Positions 8,981-19,957 of a DNA stretch of 64,000 nucleotides are shown here, piece by piece (the first letter of the stretch is position 1; every line of letters starts with the position of its first letter). A program made the translations under genes and the position numbers. Under the pieces are notes generated by a model. That model worked only from the letters and a program-made list of their open reading frames with translations, was not told the origin of the DNA and ran no database searches. The stretch is taken from assembly GCA_036365455.1 (NCBI GenBank), contig JAWQUS010000017.1, forward strand, positions 7,874,001 through 7,938,000, written 5' to 3'. The DNA comes from Macrosoma leucophasiata (Eukaryota; Arthropoda; Insecta; Lepidoptera; Hedylidae).

Positions 8981-10507
8981 GTAAATAATTTTCACTTTCA
9001 TAAATTTACTATTTCTATTAGTTCTCAAACTTAATGAACATCCGAACCCTGACATTTTCATCCAATGCCTAATATTTTCATTTTCATTTCAAACTTCACA
9101 GCGATAACATATACCGCGTGATAAATAGGGGAATCCCCAACGGAATTAACAAAGCTTAACAGGATGCATATCATAATTGAATAACAGAGCACCACATATC
9201 GAACACCCTTTATTCTACGCGATCTAAATTCATTCGATTAACACAATGCCAATGACAGTGCCTTTATATGCCGTATAACGTAAATTATGGATGACGCGTT
9301 TCAAAGTGCAATATCAAGCACAAAGTGTCCATTGATGTACGGAATATTCATAGTTTATGTTTTAAATTGATATCAATTCCAAATTCAGCACGATTTTCCA
9401 TTTCCCTGTTTATTTATTTGCGCTCTATCAACGAATTTTATACAGCAAATGTTTTTGTTGGAAATGAACATTAACGTGTTTTGTTGATCTTTGTGTGACC
9501 TGGATAATGTAGATATGCATTCTTCTCTGAAATTAGTTTTGCAAATATTTGAATTAAGTAACGGAAAAAGTTGCACAGCTATTATATTATGAAATAATTC
9601 ATTATAACTTTTAGACACTGACCACCAGTGAATAACGAACTATTAAAATTTTACAAAAGTACGTGAATCGGAAATAAAATGTATAAAAACTGTCGTTACT
9701 TCTTTAAGCAGCACTTCTTTATATTTCTAAAAAATTTAATGTGTTCAGTTTAACATTTAAACGTAATAACGAAATTTGATATTCAGGCACTGACATATGA
9801 CACCTATGAGAGGAAGTATATTCTATAAATATAGTATATTTGAAAATTTACGTCCACCCACAGAATATTGGCGAGCGATATCAAAATTCTAAATTCATCT
9901 CACCTGTTCCAGTTAGGATTCATCAAACATTACATGAAACGAAAAATCCGTGCCCCGAACATAGGCAACATGAATAATGGATTTCAAATTGGAATCTAAT
10001 AAAAATCTATCTAATACGTGAATCACGTTCGAATTTAACTAACAAACATTGCATTTTATAGGCAATCGACGCAAATACATAGAATATTTAAGCAGAACCG
10101 AAATTTAGTTTCATCGCACAGTAATATCGAAATCCGAATACGAGTCGATTAGGAATAGGGTATCAGAGGACACTTAAATCCTTTGAATTATTTAACGAAC
10201 GGTCTGTAGACCACGACGGGTATAAATAGATACAGACTATACGATTAGATTCAGGTACCTACAACTTATAATTGCCGAAACTGCGGCTAAACTTCAATGA
10301 ACAGAGAATAGAATAGTTTTTATTTTGCCTCAAATGTGGTCATTACAGAGCTTGAATGTTACATAGTGTATCACACATTTATCCAAATTATTCTTGGAAT
10401 GCAAAAAAATAGAAGACAGTATTATCGCTAGTGAATTACAAGTTACATAAACGTATATGTCATAAATATTACAAAATTTAATAAAAACGTCAATAAATAT
10501 GAAGTAT
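8981..10507. other. Long unique AT-rich stretch
   Basis: No SINE, LINE or MITE copy recognised apart from a possible weak LINE-like (GAATAG)n tail at about 10303-10318. Short frames here look random. This is the longest apparently repeat-free stretch in the first 15 kb. Confidence 0.35.
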
Positions 10508-10565
10508 AAAATAATAAAGATTTAATTGTAATTATATACTACCTATTATTTTTAAGTGCTATTTA

Positions 10566-10820
10566 TCAGAATCAGAATCAGAATCAGAATCAGAAATTCA
10601 TTTATTCATTTAGGGTGACAGGCACCTCTTATGACACTTCAAAAACAAACAAAATAAATTAAAGTGAATAACAATCGATATACATGTCAAACAAGATAAA
10701 AAATATATGTAAAGTCAAGAATATTACTAAGATGACTAAATGTAATAAACTAATGTTAAAAGTATATCAGTAGAATGTCTCATTTCCCCTTTACAAACTG
10801 ATAACAAAGAATAAAATTTA
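10566..10820 (-). mobile_element. LINE 3' UTR fragment inserted in composite element
   Basis: Begins with (CAGAAT)n, then repeats the 4958-5210 sequence (TTAGGGTGACAGGCACCTCT, TACATGTCAAACAAGATAAA). The site is uninterrupted in the second composite copy near 56415, so this insertion is younger than the element it sits in. Confidence 0.7.
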
Positions 10821-10904
10821 CATTTTATAAATTTACTAATAGGTTTGAAGTCGGTGCCAAGCCTTATACAAATAATTATATTTTATTATATAATACACTG
10901 AACA

Positions 10905-11003
10905 AAAAGTAACCGGCGAATCGTGGGTGTTTGCATGTATGCTTAAATTCATGCATTTACCTCTGCCTACCCCTTCGGGGATTACAGGCGTGGAGTTACG
11001 TTT
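10905..11003 (+). mobile_element. B-family SINE 3' end, integral part of composite
   Basis: AGTAACCGGCGAATCGTGGG to TTACAGGCGTGGAGTTACGT equals the last 100 bp of the B SINE. The same fragment sits at the equivalent point of the 56 kb copy, so it was captured before the composite was copied. Confidence 0.65.
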
Positions 11004-11639
11004 TAATTCAATGAAATGCCTACTTTAGTGATTTTGGCTTGGCACCGACTTCAAACCTATTATTTTAGGTTTGAAGTCGGTCGATTAGTTTATCGCTGCA
11101 TTGTCAATTAGATTAATGTTCACATCTGTTAAATTTGTAAAATTTGAAACTCTTTTAGCTTCGTGAGAATTAGATACCTCATTTAAATTGTTTAGGTGTG
11201 TCGATACAAATTTATTACACGACTATACGAAATCAATGAAAAAAAATTATCCACGAAGGAGTAAATATGCTGTGTTGTGTCGTCGAAGAGAAAATGTGTC
11301 ATTGTCACTTGTTGTCATCTTGTTGTCACGCGGATTAGGACTATCTAGGACGTCAGTGGATTCAACGCACTGTATGACAACTCGCTGTTTATTCATAATC
11401 CTTTAGTCTGAGGTGAAAGTAAGTAAAAAAATTCTCATAAAATAAAAACTAATGGGCCTATCTGAATCCAATTTCTATGGGACCAATTCGAAACTATTCC
11501 GCATCAAACAAAAAAGAATTACGTGAAACGGTCCAGAAATCTCGGCGAAATTCGCGTACATACATAAAAAAATATATATGTATACCGGCCGAATTGAGAA
11601 CCTTCTCGTTTTATGAACTCGGTTAAAAAATGTCTTGCC

Positions 11640-12273
11640 TTAAAAACGAATTCTATGTACTTATCTTTATGCAACTCATACAGCTATAATAATAAAAGCA
11701 ATTGATAATGTCAAATAATCGTAAAATTGGAAAATAATAAAAAGTATAAATTAGGAGATGTCAGATATTAAATTATGTCAGCTAAAGTATCGTGGAAAAT
11801 TACAATTTAAATAATCAGCGACGCTATAAAAACAATTATTGTGTAATATTTCAAAGAGTACAGACTTAAACTTAATAAATGGTAAGGATTTAACAGTATA
11901 ATACTCAAAGACTCAAACGTCACTTAAATCTAAGTGGGACTTAAAAGTCTTCTGTCTTTATAAAACACGTTCAAACGATAGAGATAGCGCACATTTGAGC
12001 GTTGCTTAAAATTGAGTGACGTTTGGGTATTCGGCCATAAGGCAGCTTGTGGAACACTTTTATACACATATTCTAACTATTTCTAGAAATACATGTAGTA
12101 GAGCAGGATTGAGCAACCAAACGATTCGGGTATCTAGTAGAATAATAGGATATTTCAATCTAATGAACAGATATTAGTATAGCCATACAACGTGAAATCC
12201 TGCCTATCTTATGGGTGCATTGCCGCAGGCAAATAGTGATATGGAATTATTTGACGCTTGCTTACCTATAAAT
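11640..12273. other. Unique spacer
   Basis: AT-rich with no repeat copies recognised. A weak inverted pair, CAAACGTCACTTAAATC (11917) and TGAGTGACGTTTGGG (12011), flanks a short interval. Confidence 0.3.
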
Positions 12274-12548
12274 AATTGTTTTATATTATTTCGCATTAAC
12301 ACTCGCTTGTGAAATATATTTTATTTTAAAGAAAAATGGAAAGAAAAATTTGACTTCAGGCGAGACTCGAACTCGCGGCCTACTGGGAATCTAGTCCAGC
12401 CGCTCTTCCAATTGAGCTACTGAAGTCCTGCCCGATTTGTCAAATCTTTCCTTCACATTTATTGCATTGCTTTATGGTAGCAGCAGCGCCATCTATTGCC
12501 AACTATGCTAGTTAGGCAACCGATATAATAGACTTTGCAGTTTATTGA
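12274..12548 (-). mobile_element. tRNA-bearing SINE (family tS), copy 1
   Basis: Plus-strand order: AATTGTTTTATATTATTTCG, CGCTTGTGAAATATAT, TTTAAAGAAAAATGG, the tRNA-like unit in reverse, CCTTCACATTTATTGCATTG, GCGCCATCTATTGCCAAC, then GACTTTGCAGTTTAT. The same order recurs at 12579 (partial), 13359 (opposite strand) and 21538. It has a Pol III-type promoter inside and no ORF. Confidence 0.7.
12352..12427 (-). tRNA. tRNA-like gene, probable SINE head, not a functional tRNA
   Basis: On the minus strand: acceptor ACTTCAG pairs with CTGAAGT; D stem GCTC/GAGC around AATTGGAA; T stem GCGAG/CTCGC around TTCGAGT; A box TAGCTCAATTGG; B box AGTTCGAGTCT. The anticodon arm GCTGG/CCAGT leaves a 9-nt loop (ACTAGATTC) instead of 7, or needs an A-C mismatch to give anticodon AGA. 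It lacks the long arm of tRNA-Ser. This is therefore probably a tRNA-derived promoter unit. Confidence 0.5.
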
Positions 12549-12578
12549 ATATCGTAAAGAAGTCGCTTTTACCCTTAA

Positions 12579-12745
12579 TAATTGTTTTATATTATTTCGC
12601 ATTAACACATGCTTGTGAAATATATTTTATTTTAAAGAAAAATGGAAAGAAAAATTTGACTTCAGGCGAGACTCGAACTCGCGGCCTACTGGGAATCTAC
12701 TCCAGCCTAGTAGCTCTAGTCTAGTCCAGCGAGTTCGAGTCAGGT
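12579..12745 (-). mobile_element. tS SINE copy 2, truncated and folded back
   Basis: It repeats the 5' flank, ACATGCTTGTGAAATATA and the tRNA-like 3' half. At about 12708 it breaks, and the T-arm sequence GCGAGTTCGAGTCAGG reappears in the opposite orientation. Confidence 0.6.
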
Positions 12746-12879
12746 AATAGGTTTATGTAAATTTTAGAGGTAATATGGCAAAAATAATAAAATTAATAAA
12801 TTTTTTGGTTCAAAATAAACTTCCAATGTCTAATCGATATCATGAATGAAGCTAAACGTTTGGCACATATACGAGTAGA

Positions 12880-13103
12880 GCTTAAAATAGAACCCTCCTA
12901 AGTTCAATCGTTGACGTATGTAACGAGCTCCCTAACTCTGCCAGTTTTTGAGCCTCATCTATCAGCATAAGAGACGGCCACCGTTCCGCGAAATACGAGA
13001 CAGACCTCCAGCTATTTACGAGTTTTGTCCCTAGAAAGTTCCATTCGAATTCACATCCTTGGCCCGACTCATTGAATGCCGCAATAAAGTACGATATTAT
13101 CAT
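12880..13103 (-). other. Unidentified open segment ending in a stop, exon-like
   Basis: The minus-strand frame of 73 codons includes AAFNESGQGCEFEWNFLGTK, SVSYFAERWPSLMLIDEAQK and LAELGSSLHTSTIELRRV before TAA. Base composition is less AT-rich than its flanks and the peptide looks protein-like. It is not repeated in the window and I do not recognise it. It could be a terminal exon, a fossil gene piece or chance. Confidence 0.25.
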
Positions 13104-13212
13104 TCATTGGTATTTCATTGCCTTATTTAAATAAATTATTTACTGTATAATTTTTACTGAACGTCATAAATACTGATGTCATTGAATTTTAGAATTTTAC
13201 ATGTTTAACAAA

Positions 13213-13217
13213 ACATA

Positions 13218-13258
<41 letters not shown>
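13213..13258. repeat. (AT)n microsatellite followed by poly(T)
   Basis: About 15 AT units run into an uninterrupted T run, next to a tS SINE fragment. Confidence 0.9.
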
Positions 13259-13292
13259 TGCCACCACCAGTCCTACAGTTAAACATAATTAA

Positions 13293-13615
13293 ACAATTGT
13301 TTTATATTATTTCGCATTAACACATGCTTGTGAAATATAGTTTTATTTTAAAGAAAAATGGCAACCGATAAACTGCAAAGTCTATTATATCGGTTGCCTA
13401 ACTAGCATAGTTGGCAATAGATGGCGCTGCTGCTACCATAAAGCAATGCAATAAATGTGAAGGAAAGATTCGACAAATCGGGCAGGACTTCAGTAGCTCA
13501 ATTGGAAGAGCGGCTGGACTAGATTCCCAGTAGGCCGCGAGTTCGAGTCTCGCCTGAAGTCAAATTTTTCTTTCCATTTTTCTTTAAAATAAAACTATAA
13601 TTAAACAATTATGTT
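13293..13615. mobile_element. tS SINE copy 3, fold-back arrangement
   Basis: Positions 13293-13358 are the AT-rich end on the minus orientation. At AAAAATGG it switches to a full plus-orientation copy (13359-13615) that starts CAACCGATAAACTGCAAAGT and ends TTTTTCTTTAAAATAAAAC. The two ends are inverted repeats of each other, with AATTAAAC outside on both sides. Confidence 0.65.
13486..13561 (+). tRNA. tRNA-like gene in tS SINE copy 3
   Basis: Base-for-base the same tRNA-like unit as at 12352-12427, including the intact acceptor and T stems and the 9-nt anticodon loop. Confidence 0.5.
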
Positions 13616-13662
13616 AAATGTGTTTCTTACTTAACTACTCATTCAAATGCCGAAAGAACAGT

Positions 13663-13853
13663 AACGTTACTTTATTTCTGTAATCCCTGAAGGCGTAGGC
13701 AGAAGTAAATGCATCTGAGTACTAATATTCTTTGCATGACTATTTGCCTGCCTTGAGATAACGATCTCTGATAGCCCCCGACCCAGGGATTGAACCCAAG
13801 ACCACAGCGTATTTGTAGTAGCCTGCTACAACTAGACTACTGATGCAGTTAAA
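13663..13853 (-). mobile_element. B-family SINE with internal deletion
   Basis: The 3' end (CTGTAATCCCTGAAGGCGTA) and the 5' tRNA-like head (CTCTGATAGCCCCCGACCCA to ACTGATGCAGTT) are present. The CATGGGCCAAAACGTAACC middle is missing. Confidence 0.65.
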
Positions 13854-13998
13854 GAAGCAAATGTTTATATTTTACGAATTACACTATTTTAACATCGGTT
13901 GATTATTAGGTAAGTATGAGTTAATGTGTATAAAGTTTAAAGGTTTCAAACTTGTCCAAACATTTCGATTTTTCTTCAAATCTTTATAAATGTTTTTT

Positions 13999-14201
13999 AC
14001 TGGTGGTAGAGCTCCAGTGACGGAGCTCGCGGGCGTAGGCACCACCGCATTACCTGATTTACTTGCCGCTAAATGGTAGTGTTCAGCACTATCGTGTTCC
14101 GGTCAGGTGGTAATGTACGGCTATGTAGGCTGCAGTCATCACTTAACATCAACTGAACTGCATGCTTGTTTGCCACTTCAATTACATAAAAAAAAAAAAA
14201 A
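13999..14201 (+). mobile_element. A-family SINE, internally deleted
   Basis: The head is intact up to AATGTACGGC, then jumps to TAGGCTGCAGTCATCAC, losing about 85 bp. Long poly(A) of 13. Confidence 0.75.
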
Positions 14202-14494
14202 CTGTTTTCTCAACTGATACCCTGTTATTGACAACGTTAATACATCCAATATTAAATGGCATAAATAACTGTATCAAAAAACCTTTCCGAACAAATGGCG
14301 TTTCCTCGTAGAGACTAATGCCCCGTTGGAATATGTATTGTGTGAATTTTATTTAAAGCTTTATCGGAACAATTTATGTTGTTATTATCAATTTTTTCCC
14401 GTACAATTCATATCCGGGCGAAGCCGCTACCAATCAATACAATGTAAAATGATTCAACCTTTATTCATGGCAAACGTGTTATTTGTATTTTTTC
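14202..14494. other. Spacer between two opposite A SINEs
   Basis: No gene or repeat recognised. Confidence 0.3.
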
Positions 14495-14764
14495 TTTATG
14501 TAATGGAAGTGGTAAACAAGCATGCAGTTCACATTGATGTTTAGTGATGATTGCAGCCTATTGACACTTACACAAAGACCAAGGTCAAAATGCAGATGCG
14601 TTACCACTCCTGAGGCCTAAGGTGTTATGCCTCTGTGCCGGAAATTACAGGGCCGTACATTACCACCTGACCGAAACACGATAGTGCTGAACACTACCAT
14701 TTAGCGACAAGTATGCGGTGGTGCCTACGCCCGGGAGCTCCATCACTAAAGCTCTACCACCAGT
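14495..14764 (-). mobile_element. A-family SINE, full length
   Basis: Reverse copy from TTTATGTAATGGAAGTGG to GCTCTACCACCAGT. It faces the 13999 copy, forming a convergent inverted pair about 300 bp apart. Confidence 0.8.
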
Positions 14765-14964
14765 AAAAATTAAATTTAAAATAATAATATTCAAAGTAAT
14801 TCAAAATAATTTGGCTGTCTTGCCGTTTAATTCACTTCAAAGGTCAAAAAATGAGCAGAATAGGAAGTTTTACCCAGATTCTTACAGAATTACCCAGTAG
14901 TTGGAAATTGCCATTTTAAAAAGAAAAGAAAGAAACAAAGGATTTTGTGAGTAAATTCCTAAAC

Positions 14965-15040
14965 TTCCTGGGGCATCCGTGGGGAAGGATTTTGTCCAGC
15001 CGTGGTCGTCTTTTGGCTCAAATGATGAAGTATTGAAATA
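14965..15040 (+). mobile_element. RTE-type 3' tail fragment
   Basis: AAGGATTTTGTCCAGCCGTG then GTCTTTTGGCTCAAATGATG is a diverged 'TTTGTCCAGCAGTGGACGTC...CTGAAATGATGATG' tail. Confidence 0.45.
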
Positions 15041-15044
15041 AAGA

Positions 15045-16075
15045 ATAAATTATTCAGAGGTCCCAGGATCATTCCCCGCCCGAAGTTAATTTGTTCTTCC
15101 CATTTTATATACTTTTAAATTCACTCGCATGTGTTATTGAGAAAAATAAAATGTAACCATTATTGAAATTAATTCTTTGTTACAATCCATTGTAATTTAT
15201 TAATTATTTTTAGGTGAAATTGGTATTCGGAAAGCAAATACATTGGAAATTTAAATCAAACAAGATATTAATTGAAAATTTGAATAATACAAACAATGGC
15301 CGACCCTATTAGCTGTTGTTTACTGGATATCTTCTGCATACATACGATTAGTATTGATTCTTATCACGAGAGACAATGAACGAAACAAGAAAACACAGAT
15401 TTTTAAATGCTCTATTCCTATGTACGGTTAAAGGGGTGCCTATGCATGGGCATTTGATCCGCGATGGTAATAAATTTTATGTTTTCTTCTTACTTCTTTT
15501 AGTCCTATGTAATAATGTACCGAGCCTATATTTTTTATCGGGAATATATTCATTTAATGTTAAGAATATAATAGCTGCCTTAGTATTATAGTGGTAGCAG
15601 GCTACGCTGGGGTCCTGTGTTCGGTCCCGGGGGCTATGCCTTTGGATAATACAGACCTGAATTTACGTTACGTATCCAAACTTTAGGGTAAACACGCTCA
15701 ATCAAAAAAAGGAAGAGTGTTAGAACCTAGATTTATGGCGATGAACGCTCTCTGCCCTACGAGGGACTAGACATGTGACAATGTAATGAGTGTAGTGAAT
15801 AACCCGGCATCTCTAAATATAAAAAAATACTTGCAGCAACCACACTAATCTATATAAAATGATAAAACAGACAAATAAGTTAACAAAAAATAATCATCGC
15901 GAAGTAATTCCTAAGCCGAAGATCGAACCCGAGATCGAACCCGTAGGAGTCTTCTTAGGGCAGTTGAGTAAATTTATTTATGCTGAGAGCCGTTTTCCTT
16001 ATTTGCTCGCCAATTGCCCGGTGAAGTAGCCTAGTGCCATCTACATTAAGTCCATTAAAACAACACGAAGTAAAC
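15045..16075. other. Mostly unique DNA
   Basis: Apart from the B-SINE head at 15573-15645, no feature is recognised. A 71-codon frame from 15376 is hydrophobic towards its end and lacks support. Confidence 0.3.
15573..15645 (+). mobile_element. B-family SINE head fragment
   Basis: AGTGGTAGCAGGCTACGCTG and GTTCGGTCCCGGGGGCTAT match the tRNA-like head of the B SINE, and then the match ends. Confidence 0.55.
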
Positions 16076-16290
16076 CTAACAAAAACATAAGATGGAGATT
16101 TATTCAAACATTCTCAGCGAAGAAGTGGTATTGGATAATTTAGCGAGCGTCCAGCATATTGAAAATTCTCGTGCTTAATTTAAAGGATATGACCAAGTGG
16201 ACCAGGATACGCTCCTTTCTGCGTGCCTATCTATTTATGACTTAATGTTAGGAGCCAATTGCTTTGCGGAACGATTACGAAATTGAATAA
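16076..16290 (+). repeat. Local direct duplication c, copy 1
   Basis: Shared with 17020-17245: ACATAAGATGGAGATTTATT, GCGAGCGTCCAG, ATACGCTCCTTTCTGC, CCTATCTATTT, AATTGCTTTG. Non-coding, with indels between copies. Function unknown. Confidence 0.65.
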
Positions 16291-16845
16291 ATAGCTTGGA
16301 ATGACATGATAAACCAAAATACGGCATCAGAATTATCTTTTTAAAGGAGAATGACCAAAAGTCGCCCTGATTGGCGTCTTAACAACTTGTATGTAGAAAA
16401 TTGTTTTTTGAATTTAGATATCACTCACATTTTTTTCACGTTAAAACGAATGGGGATTTACAAGATATTTTTAAAAAGTTAATAAATTATTTTGTAGTAA
16501 ACTGCCAATCACAGACCAATAACTAAGCTGCCAATGTCAACACCATTGCATTATTTACTTTTTATCCAATTGGGAGTATCCAATTTTTTTTTAAATCGTT
16601 TAAATACTTGTCTGGACACGTGCAAGTTAAAAGCTAAATATTTTTCAAATAGATCGTTAGATCGAAAAATGCTCTCCAAAAACTCCCATATTTTTCAAAT
16701 ATCTATATTTTTCACACAGCATTCCCATTTTACCTGTTGGTGAAGAACTTTCATTTTATTTTAATGCACTACTTTGTTAGTAAGACTAATATATATATTT
16801 GTACCAAATGATAGCATTCTAGTACTAGAAGTCTCTGAGATTAGC

Positions 16846-16925
16846 TGCGGATAGATGGACGACCAGACGAGCAGATGGACGGAGACGGTGAAACTACAAA
16901 GGTTCCTTATAAACTACGGAGTCCT
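16846..16925 (+). mobile_element. Possible retroelement tail fragment
   Basis: GATGGACGACCAGACGAGCA and CTACGGAGTCCTAAAA resemble the '(GACGGACA)n ... ACGGAACCCTAAAA' tails found widely in Lepidoptera. Single copy here. Confidence 0.3.
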
Positions 16926-17019
16926 AAAACTACTATATTCTGTATTATGTAACCACAAAACTAAGCTTTATACAACGAAAAATAGACAAACAATAAACAA
17001 AAACGTAAGTCATCTCCAA

Positions 17020-17245
17020 TAATCTTAACAGAAACATAAGATAGAGATTTATTCCTAAAGCCCCGGCGAAGACTACTGTCTATATATAGGATAATTGAGT
17101 TTCATGCGAGCGTCCAGATATTGAAAACTCTCATGCATATTTTAAAGGAAATGGCCAAGTGGTCCGGAATACGCTCCTTTCTGCATTCCTATCTATTTCC
17201 GACTGGACGCTAGGAGTCAATTGCTTTGTGACGATTATCAAGTAG
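17020..17245 (+). repeat. Local direct duplication c, copy 2
   Basis: Second copy, about 950 bp from the first, in the same orientation. Confidence 0.65.
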
Positions 17246-17689
17246 GAATTTATGTATGAAAGCTTATTTAATTTTGAGTTAACAAATAATGTTTCTATTC
17301 TGCACTGAAATTATACAAGAGTATTTTTGGGCTAAATTTAAATGATTATCATGCAGCATGGCATGCTAAATCAAGAAACATGTTCAATAAAATGTTCTAT
17401 TCAAGATTAAAAAAAATATCTGCTGATTGGAGGATCAATTGCTAAGTTGATAAACATGAAAGTCAATGTCAAATATGAAAGTTTATTTGACTTTTAAACA
17501 TGTCGTAGGGCGATATTTTGTGTATTATGTAGGATTGAATATAATTATTCCAAGTTTCAGGTTAATTATGGTTACGCAAATTGGAAGAAAAAAGTTTGTA
17601 CAAACAAAATCCTGACTAATATTGTGACAATAAGTGTATAAATAAGGTCAATTTGAGAAAAAGATTCAGCTACAATTTTGCGCTCTTGT

Positions 17690-18395
17690 CCTGGGTTCAA
17701 TATCTCAAAGGTTTTACTTTTCATATACAGAGTGGACTGCATTTGCAGTTTGTTATTTCAGTAAAAAACAAGAAGATTTTTATGCACCCGCAAATTGAAC
17801 GATCAAATTTATTTTCCGTTGGACTCATATGTAGCTATTTGTATTTAAATGGGAGGACTCCGAACCTACAGTTATCGTTTTCGGAGCATATAATCTGGGC
17901 CTTACTCTGATCGTATTAAATATATTCAACCAAATAATAATAATATTCAAACAATATATGACGAAACTTGGTGGTCCTAACGGAAGACCAGCCCTGGTTG
18001 TTCTGCAACCAGCACATGCTGAGTTAGGACCAATTTGTATTAGTGTAGTTTTACTTGTTTGTCACATATATTTCTCTTCTTACTTGTTTTGTTACATTGA
18101 TACAAATACCTCTTTCTTTCTTCTTTCTTCAACCTAGGGCAATAAAACGCAGAATATATGCAAAAAGTTGTGGCATCATAAAGACGTTCTAAATTGCAGA
18201 CGCTAGATAGGATCAGAGTGGAAATGTGAATTATAATGTAATATCAGAAGAGTGCTCGCAGATTCCAGTCTAGACAGCATCTAGACTTTAATACGGCCGC
18301 TACAAAGCCAAGTGAACGCTACGAGCCATCGATATTATTATTGAGTCACCTTAATAACGTTACGTCTGGCCACTCGATGCTCACGTTACCATGCT
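17690..18395 (+). repeat. Local direct duplication d, copy 1 (interrupted)
   Basis: Matches 18710-19205 over its whole length: ACTGCATTTGCAG, GCAAATTGAACGATCA, AGGACTCCGAACCTACAGTT, then after an insertion AACCTAGGGCAATAAAACGC, CATCTAGACTTTAATA and ACGCTACGAGCCATCGATAT. There is no open frame conserved between copies. Confidence 0.75.
17932..18134 (+). mobile_element. LINE 3' tail inserted in duplication d
   Basis: Contains GGAAGACCAGCCC and TGCTGAGTTAGGACCAATTT, related to 52036-52199 on the other strand, and ends in a CTTTCTTTCTT-type tail. TTCAACC occurs at both edges (17925-17931, 18128-18134) and once at the empty site of copy 2, so it is a 7-bp target duplication. Confidence 0.7.
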
Positions 18396-18709
18396 TTTCC
18401 ATAGCCACGTAGTGTCCTGTATAATAAAGTATCCTAACAAGCAATACAGGAAATTGGTGTCCTTGGCGATATTAAGAAGGATGGTTTAAGAATTTAGATT
18501 TCATATTGGTGAAAATTATTAAGGTCCGAGTCTTGAAACTATTTTTATCCGTTTAACTAAAAAAAAAGACCAAGTAAAAAAAGAGACAGTAATATTGTGG
18601 AAATAGGTGGCACTCCACCTTTTTGCGAAGGCGTAAAGCGATTGAGTAAAATAATTGGTAAAAAAATATTCACTTACACAGTACATTATTTTCCAGTGTT
18701 CCAAGGGCC

Positions 18710-19205
18710 AATACTCGAGATTTTTGCTTTTCATTTGCAGAGTCGACTGCATTTGCAATTTGTAATTTCAGCAAAAAAACACGAATAATTTTAGACACCC
18801 GCAAATTGAACGATCATTTTTATTTTCCGCCGGACTCGTATGTATCCATTTGTATTTAAATAAGAGGACTCCGAACCTACAGTTATCGCTTTCGGTGAAT
18901 ATAATCTGGGCTTTACTCGGATCGTATTAAATATATTCAACCTAGGGCAATAAAACGCAGAATCTATGCAAAAAGTTGTGCCCTCATAAAGACATACCAA
19001 ATTGCAGACGCGAGATAGGATCAGAGTGGAAATGTGAATTATAAGGAAACATCAGAAGAGTACTCGCAGATTCCAGTCTAGACAGCATCTAGACTTTAAT
19101 ATGGCAGCTACAAAGCCGAGCGAACGCTACGAGCCATCGATATTATTATTGAGTAACTTTAATAACGTTACGTCTGGCAACTCGATGCTCACGTTACCGT
19201 GCCGT
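18710..19205 (+). repeat. Local direct duplication d, copy 2 (uninterrupted)
   Basis: Intact version of 17690-18395, with ATATTCAACCTAGGGC spanning the insertion site. Confidence 0.75.
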
Positions 19206-19245
19206 ATGGCAAGTGTAGTGTATGTTGGAGTATTCTAATAGTGCA

Positions 19246-19378
19246 GGAAATTACAGGGCCGTACATTACGACTTGACCAGAACACTATAGTGCTGGACAC
19301 TACCATTTAGCGGCAAGTATATAAGGTAATGCGGTGGTGCTTATGCCCACGAGCTCCGTCACTGGAGCTCTACCACCA
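19246..19378 (-). mobile_element. A-family SINE, 5' half
   Basis: GGAAATTACAGGGCCGTACA to ACTGGAGCTCTACCACC. The 3' tail is absent. Confidence 0.75.
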
Positions 19379-19434
19379 AAAAAGAGATGTTGTGTGTTTA
19401 ATAGAAAAATACCTTTAATACGAACAACAGAATT

Positions 19435-19620
19435 AAAACAAGTATTGGGCGAAAGTAATGATAGATAATTTTGGAATTGTGGTCTTCGTGATACTAGCAG
19501 ATGGTTTAAGTATGAGTTTTGAATGTACCTAACATTTACCTAACATTAAACCATCTGCTAGTATCACGAAGACCACAATTCCAAAATTATCTATCATTAC
19601 TTTCGCCCAATACTTGTTTT
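19435..19620. repeat. Perfect 74-bp inverted repeat with 38-nt loop
   Basis: Arms 19435-19508 and 19547-19620 are exact reverse complements over all 74 positions; the spacer is 38 nt. Complementarity stops sharply at both outer ends. The arms occur nowhere else in the window. Transcription would give a long perfect hairpin RNA. Lack of any mismatch implies a very recent origin, active conversion, or an assembly artefact. Confidence 0.95.
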
Positions 19621-19957
19621 TATTCCTTTCTTAATATAGAAAGAAACATCTTTAGATTGAAGCTGTTAAATAATGTTTCAGAAGATTGTTTTGATAAGCT
19701 AGTTGTTTGATATATTCCATCAATTTAAGCAAACAGATATACTATTATTCAGTAAGAAGGCAGTGAAAATTGCAAATAGAATTAACAAGCAGCATCTTGT
19801 TTGCTGTACCCTTTAAAAATCAATACACAGGTAATGTTCGTACAAACAGTTAGTTATTAAATCCCATTACTCCAACAGCGGAGGTTTCATCAAGATGTCT
19901 TTCCATTGTTAGTTCTCAATAGGTCTCGTTAAGGTCCTGAAACGGCTTTCAGTTGAG

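Larger units (their letters stand above)
10508..11635 (-). mobile_element. Composite palindromic element, copy 1
   Basis: Reverse-complement relative of 55738-56780. Order on the plus strand: arm TTTACTAATAGGTTTGAAGT with TCGGTGCCAAGCC; a SINE-tail fragment; inverted arm GGCTTGGCACCGACTTCAAA; TTTAGGTTTGAAGTCGGT; then a 550-bp non-coding body ending CGGCCGAATTGAGAACCTTC. A LINE 3' UTR (10566-10820) has inserted into the left arm. The frame at 11188-11406 is incidental. Confidence 0.65.

Noticed and set aside
12352..12427. A functional tRNA-Ser(AGA)
   Set aside because: The anticodon stem needs an A-C mismatch for a 7-nt loop and the long variable arm of tRNA-Ser is absent. Identical flanks in all copies point to a SINE.
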